Origin: a bacterium
Lineage (GTDB): Bacteria > Desulfobacterota > Binatia > Binatales > Binataceae
Reading direction: 5' to 3'
Assembly (NCBI GenBank): GCA_014896235.1
Contig: JADBKU010000006.1
Span: forward strand, 1 to 64,000
DNA: 64,000 nucleotides
Positions 17,047 to 26,592 of this stretch are shown in pieces (within the stretch, counting starts at the first letter, position 1; each line of letters opens with the position of its first letter). The position numbers and the translations under genes are program-made. The notes below the pieces were generated by a model that made no database searches, had not been told where the DNA came from, and saw only the letters and a list, made by a program, of their open reading frames with translations.

Positions 17047-19914
17047 GTGCGGCCGAGCGAACCCAGCCGGAACCCACAGAACCTGCGCCAGATGAATCGA
17101 AATTCAAGCGACCCTCGCGGCGCGAGGGCGGCGGATACTCTTCGCTACCGCGCGTTCGGCGCGCTGGCGCGGATGGCTTTGCGCCGGCCATGGCTCATAA
17201 TCGCGCTCGCCGGGGCGCTCGCGATCGCTTGCGTGCTCTACACCAGGGCGCGGCTCGAGTTTCGCACGGGCCAGGATGATCTGGTCACGGCCACCAATCG
17301 CGCGAGCCGCGACTATTTGCGCTACACCGGCGAATTTCCCGATCTCGACGGCCTGATCGTCGTGATTCGCACCGCGCCCGATCCGGCGCGCGCGGAACGT
17401 TTCGCGGATCGCCTGGCCGCGCGGCTCAAGGCGGACAAAGTCAACGTGCACAGCGTGCTTTATCGCCTCGATCCGGCCACGGTCGGCGGCGACGGGCTGC
17501 TCTATATGAACCGCGGCGATCTCGACCGGATGGCGGACCGGCTGAGCGCGGTCGCGCCGATGCTGGCCGCGTACGCGGCGCGTCCGGAGCTTGCGACCGT
17601 TATCGCGATGGCGAACCGGGAGCTCGACGCGACCGCGCGGAATGCGATTGCCGGGAGTCATGGCGCATCCCCGACCCAACCGCAGTCAAACTCGCCGGCC
17701 GGCAGCCTGATCTTCCTGCAAAGCGTGCTGCGCGGGATGCTGGCGGACCGGAGCGCCGCGGCGACGTCGCTTTTTTCGGCGCTCAATCCCGGCGAAGATC
17801 GTGGCGGAATCGACGACGGATATCTCGCTTCCGACAACGGCAAATATCTGCTGATGAACGTCGCGCCGGCCGACGGCGCCGCGAACGGCCCGGATCCGGT
17901 CGATGCGATTCAAGCCGAACTCGACGCGGTGCGCGCGGAATTTCCCGGCGTGGACGCCGGGATGACCGGAGGCCCGGCGCTGGCGCGCGCGGAGGCGGCG
18001 ACGACGCAGCACGACATGACCATCGGCTCGATCGTCGCCGTGGCCAGCAACGTGGCTTTGATCGTAATTCCGTTCCGCGGGATCGTCGCGCCATTCTTCG
18101 CGATCGTCGCGCTGCTGACGGGCGTGGCGTGGTCGTTCGGATTCACCACTCTCGCGGTCGGCCATCTGAATTTGCTCTCGGCGGTTTTCACCAGCGTGCT
18201 CGCGGGAATCGGAATCAATTTTCCGATCCATCTGATGGCCCGCTACGACGAGGCGCGTGCGCGCGGCGCGGCGACGCCGGAAGCGATCGAACTGGCGGTG
18301 GTCAACACGGGCGCCGGCGTCTTTTCGTCCGCGTGCATCATGGCGCTGGCGTTCCTGATGCCGATGTTCACCGACTTTCGCGGCATCGCGGAACTGGGAC
18401 TGGTCTCGGCGGCGGGACTGTTCATGTGCCTGATTTCGGCGTTGCTGGTGTTTCCGGCGTTGCTGGTCATCCGCGATCGGCGCCGGGCGCCGATTGCGAA
18501 GCCCGCGCTCAAGTCGGCGGTCGCCCCGCGCCCGACGACGCTCGAGCGAATTTTCGCAAAGCCGGCGTGGATCGTCGCGGCGAGCGTGGCGCTGACGATC
18601 GCCGCATTCGTCGCTGCGCCGCGGGTCCATTTCGATCAGAACGTGCTCAAATTACAGGCGAGCGACGCCGAAGCGGTGCGCTTCGAAAACATCCTGATGC
18701 GGGATTCGGGCCGCTCGTCGTGGTTCGCCGTATCGCTGGCGAAAACGGCGGCCGGGGCCGATCGCAAAGCGGCCGCGTTCCGCCGCTTGCCAGAAGTTTC
18801 CGACGTTCAGACCATCACGAGCTATATCCCCGCACATCAGGCGGAAAAGCAGGCGATTATCGCGCGGCTCGCCGCGGCGCTCGGCTCGATTACGGTGGCG
18901 CCTGCGCAGCCCGCCAATCCGCGCGCGCTGATGGCGCAACTGGAAGAACTTGCGGCGCGGCTCGGCGCCATGAGCCGTTTCGATTCCACCGGCGCCGTGG
19001 CTGAAACGGAAAAGCTCGCGCGCGACGCGATCGCGCGGCTGCGCGCCGATCCGCGCGCCTTCGACGTTTACGCCGCGGCGCTGCGCGCGAATCTCGCCGG
19101 CGAACTCGCGCGGCTGCGCACGCAGTTGCATCCGCGCACGATCGACGAGCACAACCTGCCGAAACTGCTGCGCGAACGCTTCATCGGCAGAACCGGCCTT
19201 TACCTCGTGCAGATCTATCCGAAGGGCGACATCTGGGACGACGCGCCGCTGAGCCGGTTCGTCGCGGCCGTGCGCACGGTCGATCCCGACGTTACCGGTC
19301 CGCCCGTGCAGACTTACAATCTCGCGACGATCATGCGCCGCGGCTACGAGCGCGCCGCGGCGCTCGCGCTGATCGCGGTGTTCGTCTTCGTCTTCGCCGA
19401 TTTCCGCAACCTGCGCGACACCCTGCTTGCGACCGTGCCGCTGATTTTCGGCGGCGCCTGGCTGATCGAAGCGATGGGCCTGCTGGGGTGGGAGTTCAAT
19501 CTCGCCAATCTGTTCGCCGTGCCGATCATAATCGGGATGGGCGTGGACAACGGCGTCAACATGCTTTACCGCTGGCGCGAGGAGCGCGACAAATCTTCGC
19601 TGATTCTGACCCGCGCGGTCGGCAAATCGGTGACGATCTGCTCGCTCACGACGATCGCCGCGTTCGCCGCGCTGATTCCCGCGCGCCATCGCGGAATTTC
19701 CAGCCTCGGATGGGTGCTCAGCCTCGGCGTGTCGCTAATCCTGCTCGCCACGCTGATCGTGTTGCCGGCGCTGTTCGAACTGATCGGCGCGCGGACCAAA
19801 CCCGCTCCGCGCGCCGCCGATAGTCCCGCGCCGCTCATTCCGGAAATCGTCGAAAGCGAGCCGGAACCCGCGCGAAGCGAACCGCCGCGCGCCACCGGCA
19901 CCGGCGGCCTCTGA
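17047..19914 (+). CDS. MMPL/RND family exporter (hopanoid-transporter HpnN-like)
   Basis: About 950 aa, two six-TM halves, GIGINFPIHLMARYDEARARG and GMGVDNGVNMLYRWREERD, two periplasmic loops; start uncertain (17047 GTG or 17092 ATG). Confidence 0.85.
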   Translation: MRPSEPSRNPQNLRQMNRNSSDPRGARAADTLRYRAFGALARMALRRPWLIIALAGALAIACVLYTRARLEFRTGQDDLVTATNRASRDYLRYTGEFPDLDGLIVVIRTAPDPARAERFADRLAARLKADKVNVHSVLYRLDPATVGGDGLLYMNRGDLDRMADRLSAVAPMLAAYAARPELATVIAMANRELDATARNAIAGSHGASPTQPQSNSPAGSLIFLQSVLRGMLADRSAAATSLFSALNPGEDRGGIDDGYLASDNGKYLLMNVAPADGAANGPDPVDAIQAELDAVRAEFPGVDAGMTGGPALARAEAATTQHDMTIGSIVAVASNVALIVIPFRGIVAPFFAIVALLTGVAWSFGFTTLAVGHLNLLSAVFTSVLAGIGINFPIHLMARYDEARARGAATPEAIELAVVNTGAGVFSSACIMALAFLMPMFTDFRGIAELGLVSAAGLFMCLISALLVFPALLVIRDRRRAPIAKPALKSAVAPRPTTLERIFAKPAWIVAASVALTIAAFVAAPRVHFDQNVLKLQASDAEAVRFENILMRDSGRSSWFAVSLAKTAAGADRKAAAFRRLPEVSDVQTITSYIPAHQAEKQAIIARLAAALGSITVAPAQPANPRALMAQLEELAARLGAMSRFDSTGAVAETEKLARDAIARLRADPRAFDVYAAALRANLAGELARLRTQLHPRTIDEHNLPKLLRERFIGRTGLYLVQIYPKGDIWDDAPLSRFVAAVRTVDPDVTGPPVQTYNLATIMRRGYERAAALALIAVFVFVFADFRNLRDTLLATVPLIFGGAWLIEAMGLLGWEFNLANLFAVPIIIGMGVDNGVNMLYRWREERDKSSLILTRAVGKSVTICSLTTIAAFAALIPARHRGISSLGWVLSLGVSLILLATLIVLPALFELIGARTKPAPRAADSPAPLIPEIVESEPEPARSEPPRATGTGGL

Positions 19915-20016
19915 TCGCGACTGAATTTGCTGAAGACGGCGAAGACGCCGCCGCGGCGCGATGGTTGCGCTTTATTGCAACCATCGTGACGCGGCGGGAC
20001 GGCCACGCGCACGGAG

Positions 20017-20409
20017 TCAGGCGGGCTTGAATTTGACCAGCGTATGCTCCGGCGTGACGTCGTCGAACGCGACCGTCACCGGCATCCCGATTTTGATCTT
20101 TTCCGGCTCCGCCATCAGATTTGTCGTCATCCGCGGCCCTTCGTCCAGCTCGACGATCGCCAGCACATAGGGACCGTCGGCGAAGGCGCGGCTGGAAGCG
20201 CGGCGCACGACGGTATAGCTGTACAGCTTGCCCCGGCCGCTTACGTTGCGCCATTCGAGGTTTTCGGAAAGGCAATGCGGGCATCGCGGACGTGGATAAT
20301 AGATGAATGCGCCGCATCCGCCGCATTTCTGAAGTTTCTCCATGGCGCACAGCCTCAGTACGGCGCTGATCGGCGACGGCTTCGGCAGGGGTTTATGATA
20401 TTCGCTCAT
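20017..20409 (-). CDS. DUF35 OB-fold/zinc-ribbon acyl-CoA-associated protein
   Basis: LQKCGGCGAFIYYPRPRCPHCLSENLEWRNVSGRGKLYSYTVV; overlaps the thiolase stop (ATGA). Confidence 0.9.
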   Translation of the reverse strand: MSEYHKPLPKPSPISAVLRLCAMEKLQKCGGCGAFIYYPRPRCPHCLSENLEWRNVSGRGKLYSYTVVRRASSRAFADGPYVLAIVELDEGPRMTTNLMAEPEKIKIGMPVTVAFDDVTPEHTLVKFKPA

Positions 20410-21609
20410 GCCCGGCGCTCCAGAATCAGGCTGACCTGTTCGCTCATGATGCCGCCGTTGCCGTTGACGTAGGCGAGCGCGGCGTCTTTGACCTGCCGTC
20501 CCTCGCCGCGGCCCATCAGTTGGCGGATTCCCTCGACCACGTGGCTCATGCCGCCGCCCAGTCCCGGCTGACCGAACGAAAGCTGTCCGCCATGCGTGTT
20601 GCAGGGAAAATCGCCCGCGTACGAAAGATCGTGCTCGGCAACGAACGGCCCGCCCTGCCCTTTCTTGCAGAAGCCGGCGTCTTCGAGCGTGACCAATACC
20701 GTAATCGTGTAGCAATCGTACGGGCAGACCAGGTCGATATCCTTGCGCTCGACCCCCGCCATTTTGAAGGCGTTCTCGGCGGCCGGCTTGATCGGCGAAT
20801 CGGTCAGCGACGGCGCGTAGGTGATGCTCGCGTGGTTCGAGTACTCGCCCGCGCCGATCAGCGCGTCACGGAGGATTCTTCGCCCGCCGCGCGACTTCCG
20901 GCGACGCGACGATTACCGCCGATCCGCCCGAGCACGGGCTTACGATTTCAAACAGATGCAGCGGATCAACGATCATCCGCGAGCCGAGCACGTCGGCGAT
21001 CGTGAGCGGCTTGTCGCCGAACGCCGCCAGCGGATTTTTGAGCGCGTTCTTGCGTTGATCGACGGCGACCTTCGCCATCTGCTCCGGCGTGGTGCCGTAT
21101 TCGTACATATGGCGGTTCGCGATCATCGCGTAACCGCAGTTCGCGCCGATATTGCCGTACGGCGCCTCGAATTCGCGCTGCACCGACACGACCGGCACCT
21201 TCTGATCGCCGAGCCGGTTCAGATCGGCGACGAGGCACAGCACCGCCGAGCACATCCCGGCGTCGATCGCTGCGGCCGCCCGCCAAATCATCCCGGCCGG
21301 ACTGGCGCCGCCGATATCGACGACGTTCAGCATCCGCGGATTTATCCCCAGCACCTCGGCCGCGCTGGCGGGATAGATGAAGCCGGGATCCGCCACCGGC
21401 ATCCCGACCAGAAATCCGTCGATGTCCTTCTTTTCGAGACCCGCGTCGGCGATCGCTTCCGCCGTCAGACGGCCCATCAGGCCGAGCGGCGTCACGTTCG
21501 GCGGCGCTTCCTTCCATGGCTTGAGCTCGGCGATTCCGATCGCCGCCGCTTTACCTTTCAAACTCATCGGCGCATCGCTCCTGAATTTCGATTTAGTTGG
21601 GATTAGCAC
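20406..21609 (-). pseudogene. thiolase-like (SCP-x/acetyl-CoA acetyltransferase family), split by a frameshift near 20855-20870
   Basis: N-terminal ORF 20866-21609 ends ...VARRAKNPP*; a shifted frame continues DALIGAGEYSNHASITYAPSLTDSPIKPAAENAFKMAGVERKDIDLVCPYDCYTITVLVTLED... Confidence 0.8.
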
Positions 21610-21707
21610 AGAATTTCCCGACGGCGTTAGCGCATCGACGTGCCGCCCGCGGCGCTGACACGGCGCGGCGCATCGTGTAGCGTGATGCGGTTAAAGGAGT
21701 TCCATCC

Positions 21708-21887
21708 ATGGCGTTCATTCTCTGCGACGACCACAACCTGTCCGTCGAGGCCGACGGCATCGATCCCGCCGCCGCGCGCAAGCTGATGCTCTCGGAGCCG
21801 AAGCCGAATCCGACGCCGATCGAGCAGGAAGTGATCGACTTCGGCAAAGTCCATCGCGAATGCAATCTGCGCGTGCTCGCCGACTGA
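21708..21887 (+). CDS. 59-aa hypothetical protein (below the ORF-track cutoff)
   Basis: MAFILCDDHNLSVEADGIDPAAARKLMLSEPKPNPTPIEQEVIDFGKVHRECNLRVLAD*; preceded by AAAGGAG. Confidence 0.6.
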   Translation: MAFILCDDHNLSVEADGIDPAAARKLMLSEPKPNPTPIEQEVIDFGKVHRECNLRVLAD

Positions 21888-21990
21888 CGCGCCGGGCGCG
21901 CCGCTGCGCCGCGTGGACAGCGCAGGGCGCACTTTTGTAAGTTCGGGCTGAAGCGCCCCAGCGGGCCGCATTGGAACCGGGAGCTCGAGC

Positions 21991-23166
21991 ATGCCGCCAT
22001 TCGAGTTGAAAGACCGCGCCGCGATCGCCGGCGCCGGCGCGTCGGCGTACGGGCGGCGCCTGATGCGCAGCGCGATCGACCTCGCCGCCGACGCGATCGC
22101 CGCTGCGCTTGACGACGCCGGACTCGCCCGCGAACGGCTCGACGGTATGATCGTCACCTTCGGTTCGCCGATCGGCGCCGACGCCGACACCCTTGCGCAG
22201 GTGCTGAACCTCAAGCTCCGCGCCTACAATCAAACCTGGGCGCACGGCCGCTTCACCGCGAGCGCAATTCAATGGGCCGCGCTGATGGTCGCGGGCGGGA
22301 TGGCCGATTACGTCGCCTGCCTCGCGTCGGTCAGCTTTTCCGGCTTTCGCCGGCCGATGATGGGCGGCGCCGGAGACAGCGAAGGCGCGCGCGAAGCCGG
22401 CGGTTCGCATGGCGAGGATCCCGTCTTCGGCATGACTTCGCCCGGCGCTGGCGCCGCGCTCGTCGCACGGCGCTACTTCGAGCGTTACGGCGCGACCAGC
22501 GCGCAACTCGCCGCCGTCCCGGTCGCGTTCCGCAAACATGCCGCTCTGAATCCCGCCGCAATCATGCGCGAGCCGTTTTCGATCGGCGACCATCAGGCGT
22601 CGCGCTTCGTCTGCGAGCCGCTCCATCTGCTCGACTACTGCCTGATCAACGACGGCGCCGCCTGCGTGATCGTGACCAGCGCCGAACGCGCGCGCGACCT
22701 GCGCAAGCCGCCGATTTATATCGCCGGGATGCAGCCGCTTCCCGCCGGACGCGAGGAATTCATCTGGGCGTATCCGGGCTTCGGCGTCGCGCAACAATCG
22801 GTCTTCGACTACGACGCCGGCGAACAGCCGGTGTATCGGATGGCCGGCGTCGGTCCACGCGACATCGACGCGCTCTTCACCTACGACGCCTTCTCAATTC
22901 TCGCCTGGATCGCGCTCGAACGCTTCGGCTTCTGCAAGCCGGGCGAAGCCGCGGCCTTCACGCAGGACGGACGGATCGAACTGGGCGGCGCGCTGCCGAT
23001 GAACGTCAACGGCGGCCTGCTGTCCGAGGCGCATATCATGGGCTGGAACCATCAGGTGGAAATCGCGCGTCAACTGCGCGGCGAATGCGGCCCGCGGCAG
23101 GTGGCCGGCGCCGAAGTCATTCAATGGGCGAACGCCTACGGCGACTCGCTGATTTATCATCGTTAG
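21991..23166 (+). CDS. thiolase family protein
   Basis: AIAGAGASAYGRR..., VAFRKHAALNPAAIMREPFSIGDHQASRFVCEPLHLLDYCLINDGAACVIVTSAERARDL. Confidence 0.92.
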   Translation: MPPFELKDRAAIAGAGASAYGRRLMRSAIDLAADAIAAALDDAGLARERLDGMIVTFGSPIGADADTLAQVLNLKLRAYNQTWAHGRFTASAIQWAALMVAGGMADYVACLASVSFSGFRRPMMGGAGDSEGAREAGGSHGEDPVFGMTSPGAGAALVARRYFERYGATSAQLAAVPVAFRKHAALNPAAIMREPFSIGDHQASRFVCEPLHLLDYCLINDGAACVIVTSAERARDLRKPPIYIAGMQPLPAGREEFIWAYPGFGVAQQSVFDYDAGEQPVYRMAGVGPRDIDALFTYDAFSILAWIALERFGFCKPGEAAAFTQDGRIELGGALPMNVNGGLLSEAHIMGWNHQVEIARQLRGECGPRQVAGAEVIQWANAYGDSLIYHR

Positions 23167-23197
23167 CAGGCGGCCGCCGAAGAATCGGCCACAAGGG

Positions 23198-23635
23198 ATG
23201 GCGATGGCTGCGAACAAAGGCGATTATCCGAAGCCCCGCCCCGCGATCAGCGCGCTCAACCGGCCCTATTGGGACGCCCTGCGCCGGCGCGAATTCGTGC
23301 TGCAGCGATGCGGCGAATGCGGAATGCGATGGTATCCGCCGGCGCCGTTATGTCCGCGATGCTGGTCGCGGCGAATCGAGTGGACGCCGGCCAGCGGCCG
23401 TGGCCGCGTCAGCTCGTGGGTGGTGTTTCATCAATCCTATTTCCGCGGCTTCGACGCCGAAATTCCTTACAACGTCGCCGAAGTCGAGCTTGAGGAGGGG
23501 CCGCGCCTGCTGACCAATCTGGTCGGAGTCCGCAACGAGGAAATCCGCTCCGGGATGGAAGTCGAAGTGGTTTTCGACGACGCCGCGCCCGACCTGACGC
23601 TGGCGAAGTTCCGGCCGCGCCGCGCATCGGCGTAA
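23198..23635 (+). CDS. DUF35 OB-fold/zinc-ribbon protein
   Basis: LQRCGECGMRWYPPAPLCPRCWSRRIEWTPASGRGRVSSWVVFHQSY. Confidence 0.92.
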   Translation: MAMAANKGDYPKPRPAISALNRPYWDALRRREFVLQRCGECGMRWYPPAPLCPRCWSRRIEWTPASGRGRVSSWVVFHQSYFRGFDAEIPYNVAEVELEEGPRLLTNLVGVRNEEIRSGMEVEVVFDDAAPDLTLAKFRPRRASA

Positions 23636-23736
23636 AACGGGCCGATTGGACAATCACGGCCTCATTTTGTAGTTTTGCTGTTGGTAGTTTTGCAGTTTAA
23701 CTAATTTTTCCCGCCGTCAATGGGGAGGTACGTTTG

Positions 23737-24999
23737 ATGTCTCAGAAGCCTCGCATGCTTGAAGGCTATCGCGTCCTGGACTTCACCCAGTTCGTCGCCG
23801 GCCCCACCTGTTCGCGCCTGCTCGCCGAGATGGGCGCCGAGGTGGTCAAACTCGAACTCGCGCCCGAGGGCGACCGCGTGCGCGCCGGCGGCCTCAAGCC
23901 GCTCAAGCCGGAGTTCAAGGAATCGAGCCACAGCACCTATTATTTGCAGCACGACCACAGCAAGCTCAGCTTCGCGATCGACCTGAAGAAGCCGGGAGCG
24001 CGCGAACTGGTGATGTCGATGCTGCCCAAGTTCGACGTGCTGGTCGAAAATTTCGCGCCCGGCGTGATCAAGCGGCTCGGCTTTTCGTACGAGGACGTGA
24101 AGAAGGTCAATCCGAAAATAATCATGTGCTCGATTTCGATGGGCGGGCAGACCGGACCGCTCTCGGTCAAGGCCGGGTATGACTATATCGGCCAGGCCTA
24201 CGCCGGAATCACCGACGGTATCGGCGAACCCGACCGCGCCCCCTCGGTCACCACGATGGCGATCGGCGACGTATCGACCGGCGTGGCGGCGGCGATGGCG
24301 ATCGGCTTCGCGCTGATCCATCGCGAACGCACCGGCGAAGGCCAGTATCTCGACGCGTCGCTGCTCGACACCTACTTCCACATGCATGAGGTCACGGTGC
24401 CGCAGGTTTCGCTGCGCGGCGACAAATACAAGCCGACCCGCGGCGGCTCGCAGCATCCGGCCGGCGGGCCCACCGGCATCTACCACTACCGCGGCGACCA
24501 GTACGTTTATCTGTGCGTGCCGACGGCGCATCAGTGGGTCCAGTGCTGCCGCGCGATGGGGATGCCGGAGCTGGCGACCGATCCGCGCTTCCGCAGCGCG
24601 CGCGGCCGGCGCGACAACGCCGCCGAGTTGCAGAAGATTATCGAGGATTGGCTGGCGTCCCATCCGACCCGCGACGACGCGATCGCGGCGCTCGACAAGG
24701 AGCGCGTGCCCTGCGCGCCGGTCTATACGGTCAACGAGGCGATGAAGCATCCGCATCTCAACGAGCGCAAGACCGTCCGCTGGATCGAGGATCCGCTGCT
24801 GGGCCGCGTCGCGATTCCGGGGGTGCCGGTCAAATTTTCGGCGTGGCCCGATCGGACCGATCTGCGGTCGGCGCGGCTCGGCGAGGACAACGAACGGGTC
24901 TTGCACGAATACGCGGGCCTGTCGGACGACCAGATTAAACGGCTCTACGCCGAGGGTGTGCTGGTGCGCGACAAGACGCTCGACATCAAACCGGCGTAG
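23737..24999 (+). CDS. CaiB/BaiF family CoA-transferase
   Basis: LEGYRVLDFTQFVAGPTCSRLLAEMGAEVVKLE; DVLVENFAPGVIKRLGFSYEDVKKVNPKIIMCSISMGGQTGP. Confidence 0.96.
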   Translation: MSQKPRMLEGYRVLDFTQFVAGPTCSRLLAEMGAEVVKLELAPEGDRVRAGGLKPLKPEFKESSHSTYYLQHDHSKLSFAIDLKKPGARELVMSMLPKFDVLVENFAPGVIKRLGFSYEDVKKVNPKIIMCSISMGGQTGPLSVKAGYDYIGQAYAGITDGIGEPDRAPSVTTMAIGDVSTGVAAAMAIGFALIHRERTGEGQYLDASLLDTYFHMHEVTVPQVSLRGDKYKPTRGGSQHPAGGPTGIYHYRGDQYVYLCVPTAHQWVQCCRAMGMPELATDPRFRSARGRRDNAAELQKIIEDWLASHPTRDDAIAALDKERVPCAPVYTVNEAMKHPHLNERKTVRWIEDPLLGRVAIPGVPVKFSAWPDRTDLRSARLGEDNERVLHEYAGLSDDQIKRLYAEGVLVRDKTLDIKPA

Positions 25000-25028
25000 T
25001 CCGGCGGCGCAAGGTTTTAACGCTAGAC

Positions 25029-25064
25029 GCGAAGGGCCGCGTGATTTTTCGCGCGGCCCTTCGC
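25029..25064. terminator. bidirectional hairpin between convergent genes
   Basis: GCGAAGGGCCGCG-tgatttttcg-CGCGGCCCTTCGC, 13-bp perfect stem. Confidence 0.75.
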
Positions 25065-25085
25065 TTGTGCCGATTCGTCGCAGCG

Positions 25086-25892
25086 CTACGCGCCCGGCTT
25101 GTCGCGCTCGACCAGCATCTTCATAAGGTTCTGATAGGTCGGCGGCATCGTGACGGTTTCGCGCATCGCGACCGTGATCGGATAGCGGATTCCGCCCTTG
25201 TGCGTTCCTTCCAGCCCCTCGACGATCTCTTCCGCGTATTCCCACGGAAACGCGAAGACCATTTCGGTGTCCTGCGTGCCGCCGAAAACCCGATCGCCGG
25301 TACAGGGCAGAATCACCTTAGGCGCGTTGGCGGTCATGGTCTGAATCACGATTTCCGCGCAATCCAGCCGTCCGCCGGTCGAACTGGTGATATTGCCGCC
25401 GCGCTGGTAAAGCGCGGCATGCACCAGCCGCAACACCTGGGCGCTGTTGCCGTAAACCGCGACGATATGGGGCGCGAACTTCGCGCGATTGAGCGGCGCG
25501 ACGCAGACGTAATCGTACGAGCCGGGCGCGAATTTCCAAGTGCTCGCCTCCAGCTTCGCCGCCGCTTCCTCGTCCTTGCAGTACATCCCGTTCGACGCGT
25601 ATCCGCGCAGATACTCTTCGTTGGGCGCGCGGAAGCCGAACGCGATCGCCGCGAGCGGGCAAATAACGTCGTCGCGGCCGACCGCGATTCCCCATCCGTA
25701 GCGCCGCGCCACGCCAATCGACTGGCAGACGATCCAATTCTCCTTGAAGCTCTGGCTGGGCACCTTGACGTCGTCGGGAATCGCCTCGCCCTTCTGAAGC
25801 ATCCGAATCGCCAGCGGAAAAGAATCAGGCCGCACGAAGCGCGTGATGGCGTCTTCGAGCCGTTTGAGCGCCGCCGCCGTTTTTTCTTCCAT
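25086..25892 (-). CDS. DUF169 family protein
   Basis: 268 aa; WKFAPGSYDYVCVAPLNRAKFAPHIVAVYGNSAQVLRLVHA; CTGDRVFGGTQDTEMVFAFPWEYAEEIVEGLEGTHKGGIRYPI. Confidence 0.8.
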   Translation of the reverse strand: MEEKTAAALKRLEDAITRFVRPDSFPLAIRMLQKGEAIPDDVKVPSQSFKENWIVCQSIGVARRYGWGIAVGRDDVICPLAAIAFGFRAPNEEYLRGYASNGMYCKDEEAAAKLEASTWKFAPGSYDYVCVAPLNRAKFAPHIVAVYGNSAQVLRLVHAALYQRGGNITSSTGGRLDCAEIVIQTMTANAPKVILPCTGDRVFGGTQDTEMVFAFPWEYAEEIVEGLEGTHKGGIRYPITVAMRETVTMPPTYQNLMKMLVERDKPGA

Positions 25893-25914
25893 TGTCTTCC
25901 CGCCTCGCGCGCCG

Positions 25915-26592
25915 TTAGCGCCGTTTCTTGCGCGGCGCCATGCGTTTCGGCTTCACACTGCGCGCCGGCTTGATTTTTTTCGCCGGTTTGGCGGCTTTCA
26001 CCGCGACGCGCCGGACCGGCCGCGCGGCGCGAGTGCGCGCGGCGCGCACCCCGCGCATCGCCGGCTTCGCGTCGTCCGCGCTCGCCTCGAGACCGTCGGC
26101 GCTGAACGAGCGTTTCTTGATCAATACGCGCCGTTCGCCTTCGAATACGGTCTCACCGCGCTGGTTGACGCCCCAGTGGCGAAAATGAACCAGGCCAACG
26201 TCCTTATGGCCGCGCAACAGCTCGGGGCTGTCGTCTTTCCACAGGACTTCAGTGAACGCGTGAAGCGTGTCGCCGTGAATAACGGAGACGCGGAAACGCA
26301 CCTTGTCGAGACCGACCTCCTCGACCGCCTGCTCGCCCGTGTCCTGCATCGCGAGTCCGATCACCAGCGACGCGGTGACGCCGCCGAAGACGATCCGATG
26401 CTTCTGCGCGGCGACCTGTTCGGCCAGTTCTTCGTTGAAATGAAGCTGCGCGGTGTTCATCACGAGGTTGGTGATAAGCACGTTTTCGAGCGCTTCCATG
26501 GTTTTGCCGCGCGCGTGCTCGTAAACGTCGCCGACGTTGAAGTCTTCGTAATAGTTGCCCCGGCCGGTCAGGGCCGCCGCATCGACGCTCAT
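25915..26592 (-). CDS. MaoC-like (hot-dog) dehydratase with basic C-terminal tail
   Basis: YYEDFNVGDVYEHARGKTM...; tail MRGVRAARTRAARPVRRVAVKAAKPAKKIKPARSVKPKRMAPRKKRR; ATGA overlap with upstream gene. Confidence 0.82.
   Translation of the reverse strand: MSVDAAALTGRGNYYEDFNVGDVYEHARGKTMEALENVLITNLVMNTAQLHFNEELAEQVAAQKHRIVFGGVTASLVIGLAMQDTGEQAVEEVGLDKVRFRVSVIHGDTLHAFTEVLWKDDSPELLRGHKDVGLVHFRHWGVNQRGETVFEGERRVLIKKRSFSADGLEASADDAKPAMRGVRAARTRAARPVRRVAVKAAKPAKKIKPARSVKPKRMAPRKKRR

Noticed and set aside
20860-20875. TGA in the thiolase considered as a second selenocysteine codon
   Set aside because: The homologous continuation is in a different frame, so this is a frameshift rather than in-frame recoding.
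23701-25245. 514-aa minus-strand ORF
   Set aside because: Antisense to the CaiB/BaiF gene and spans its terminator.
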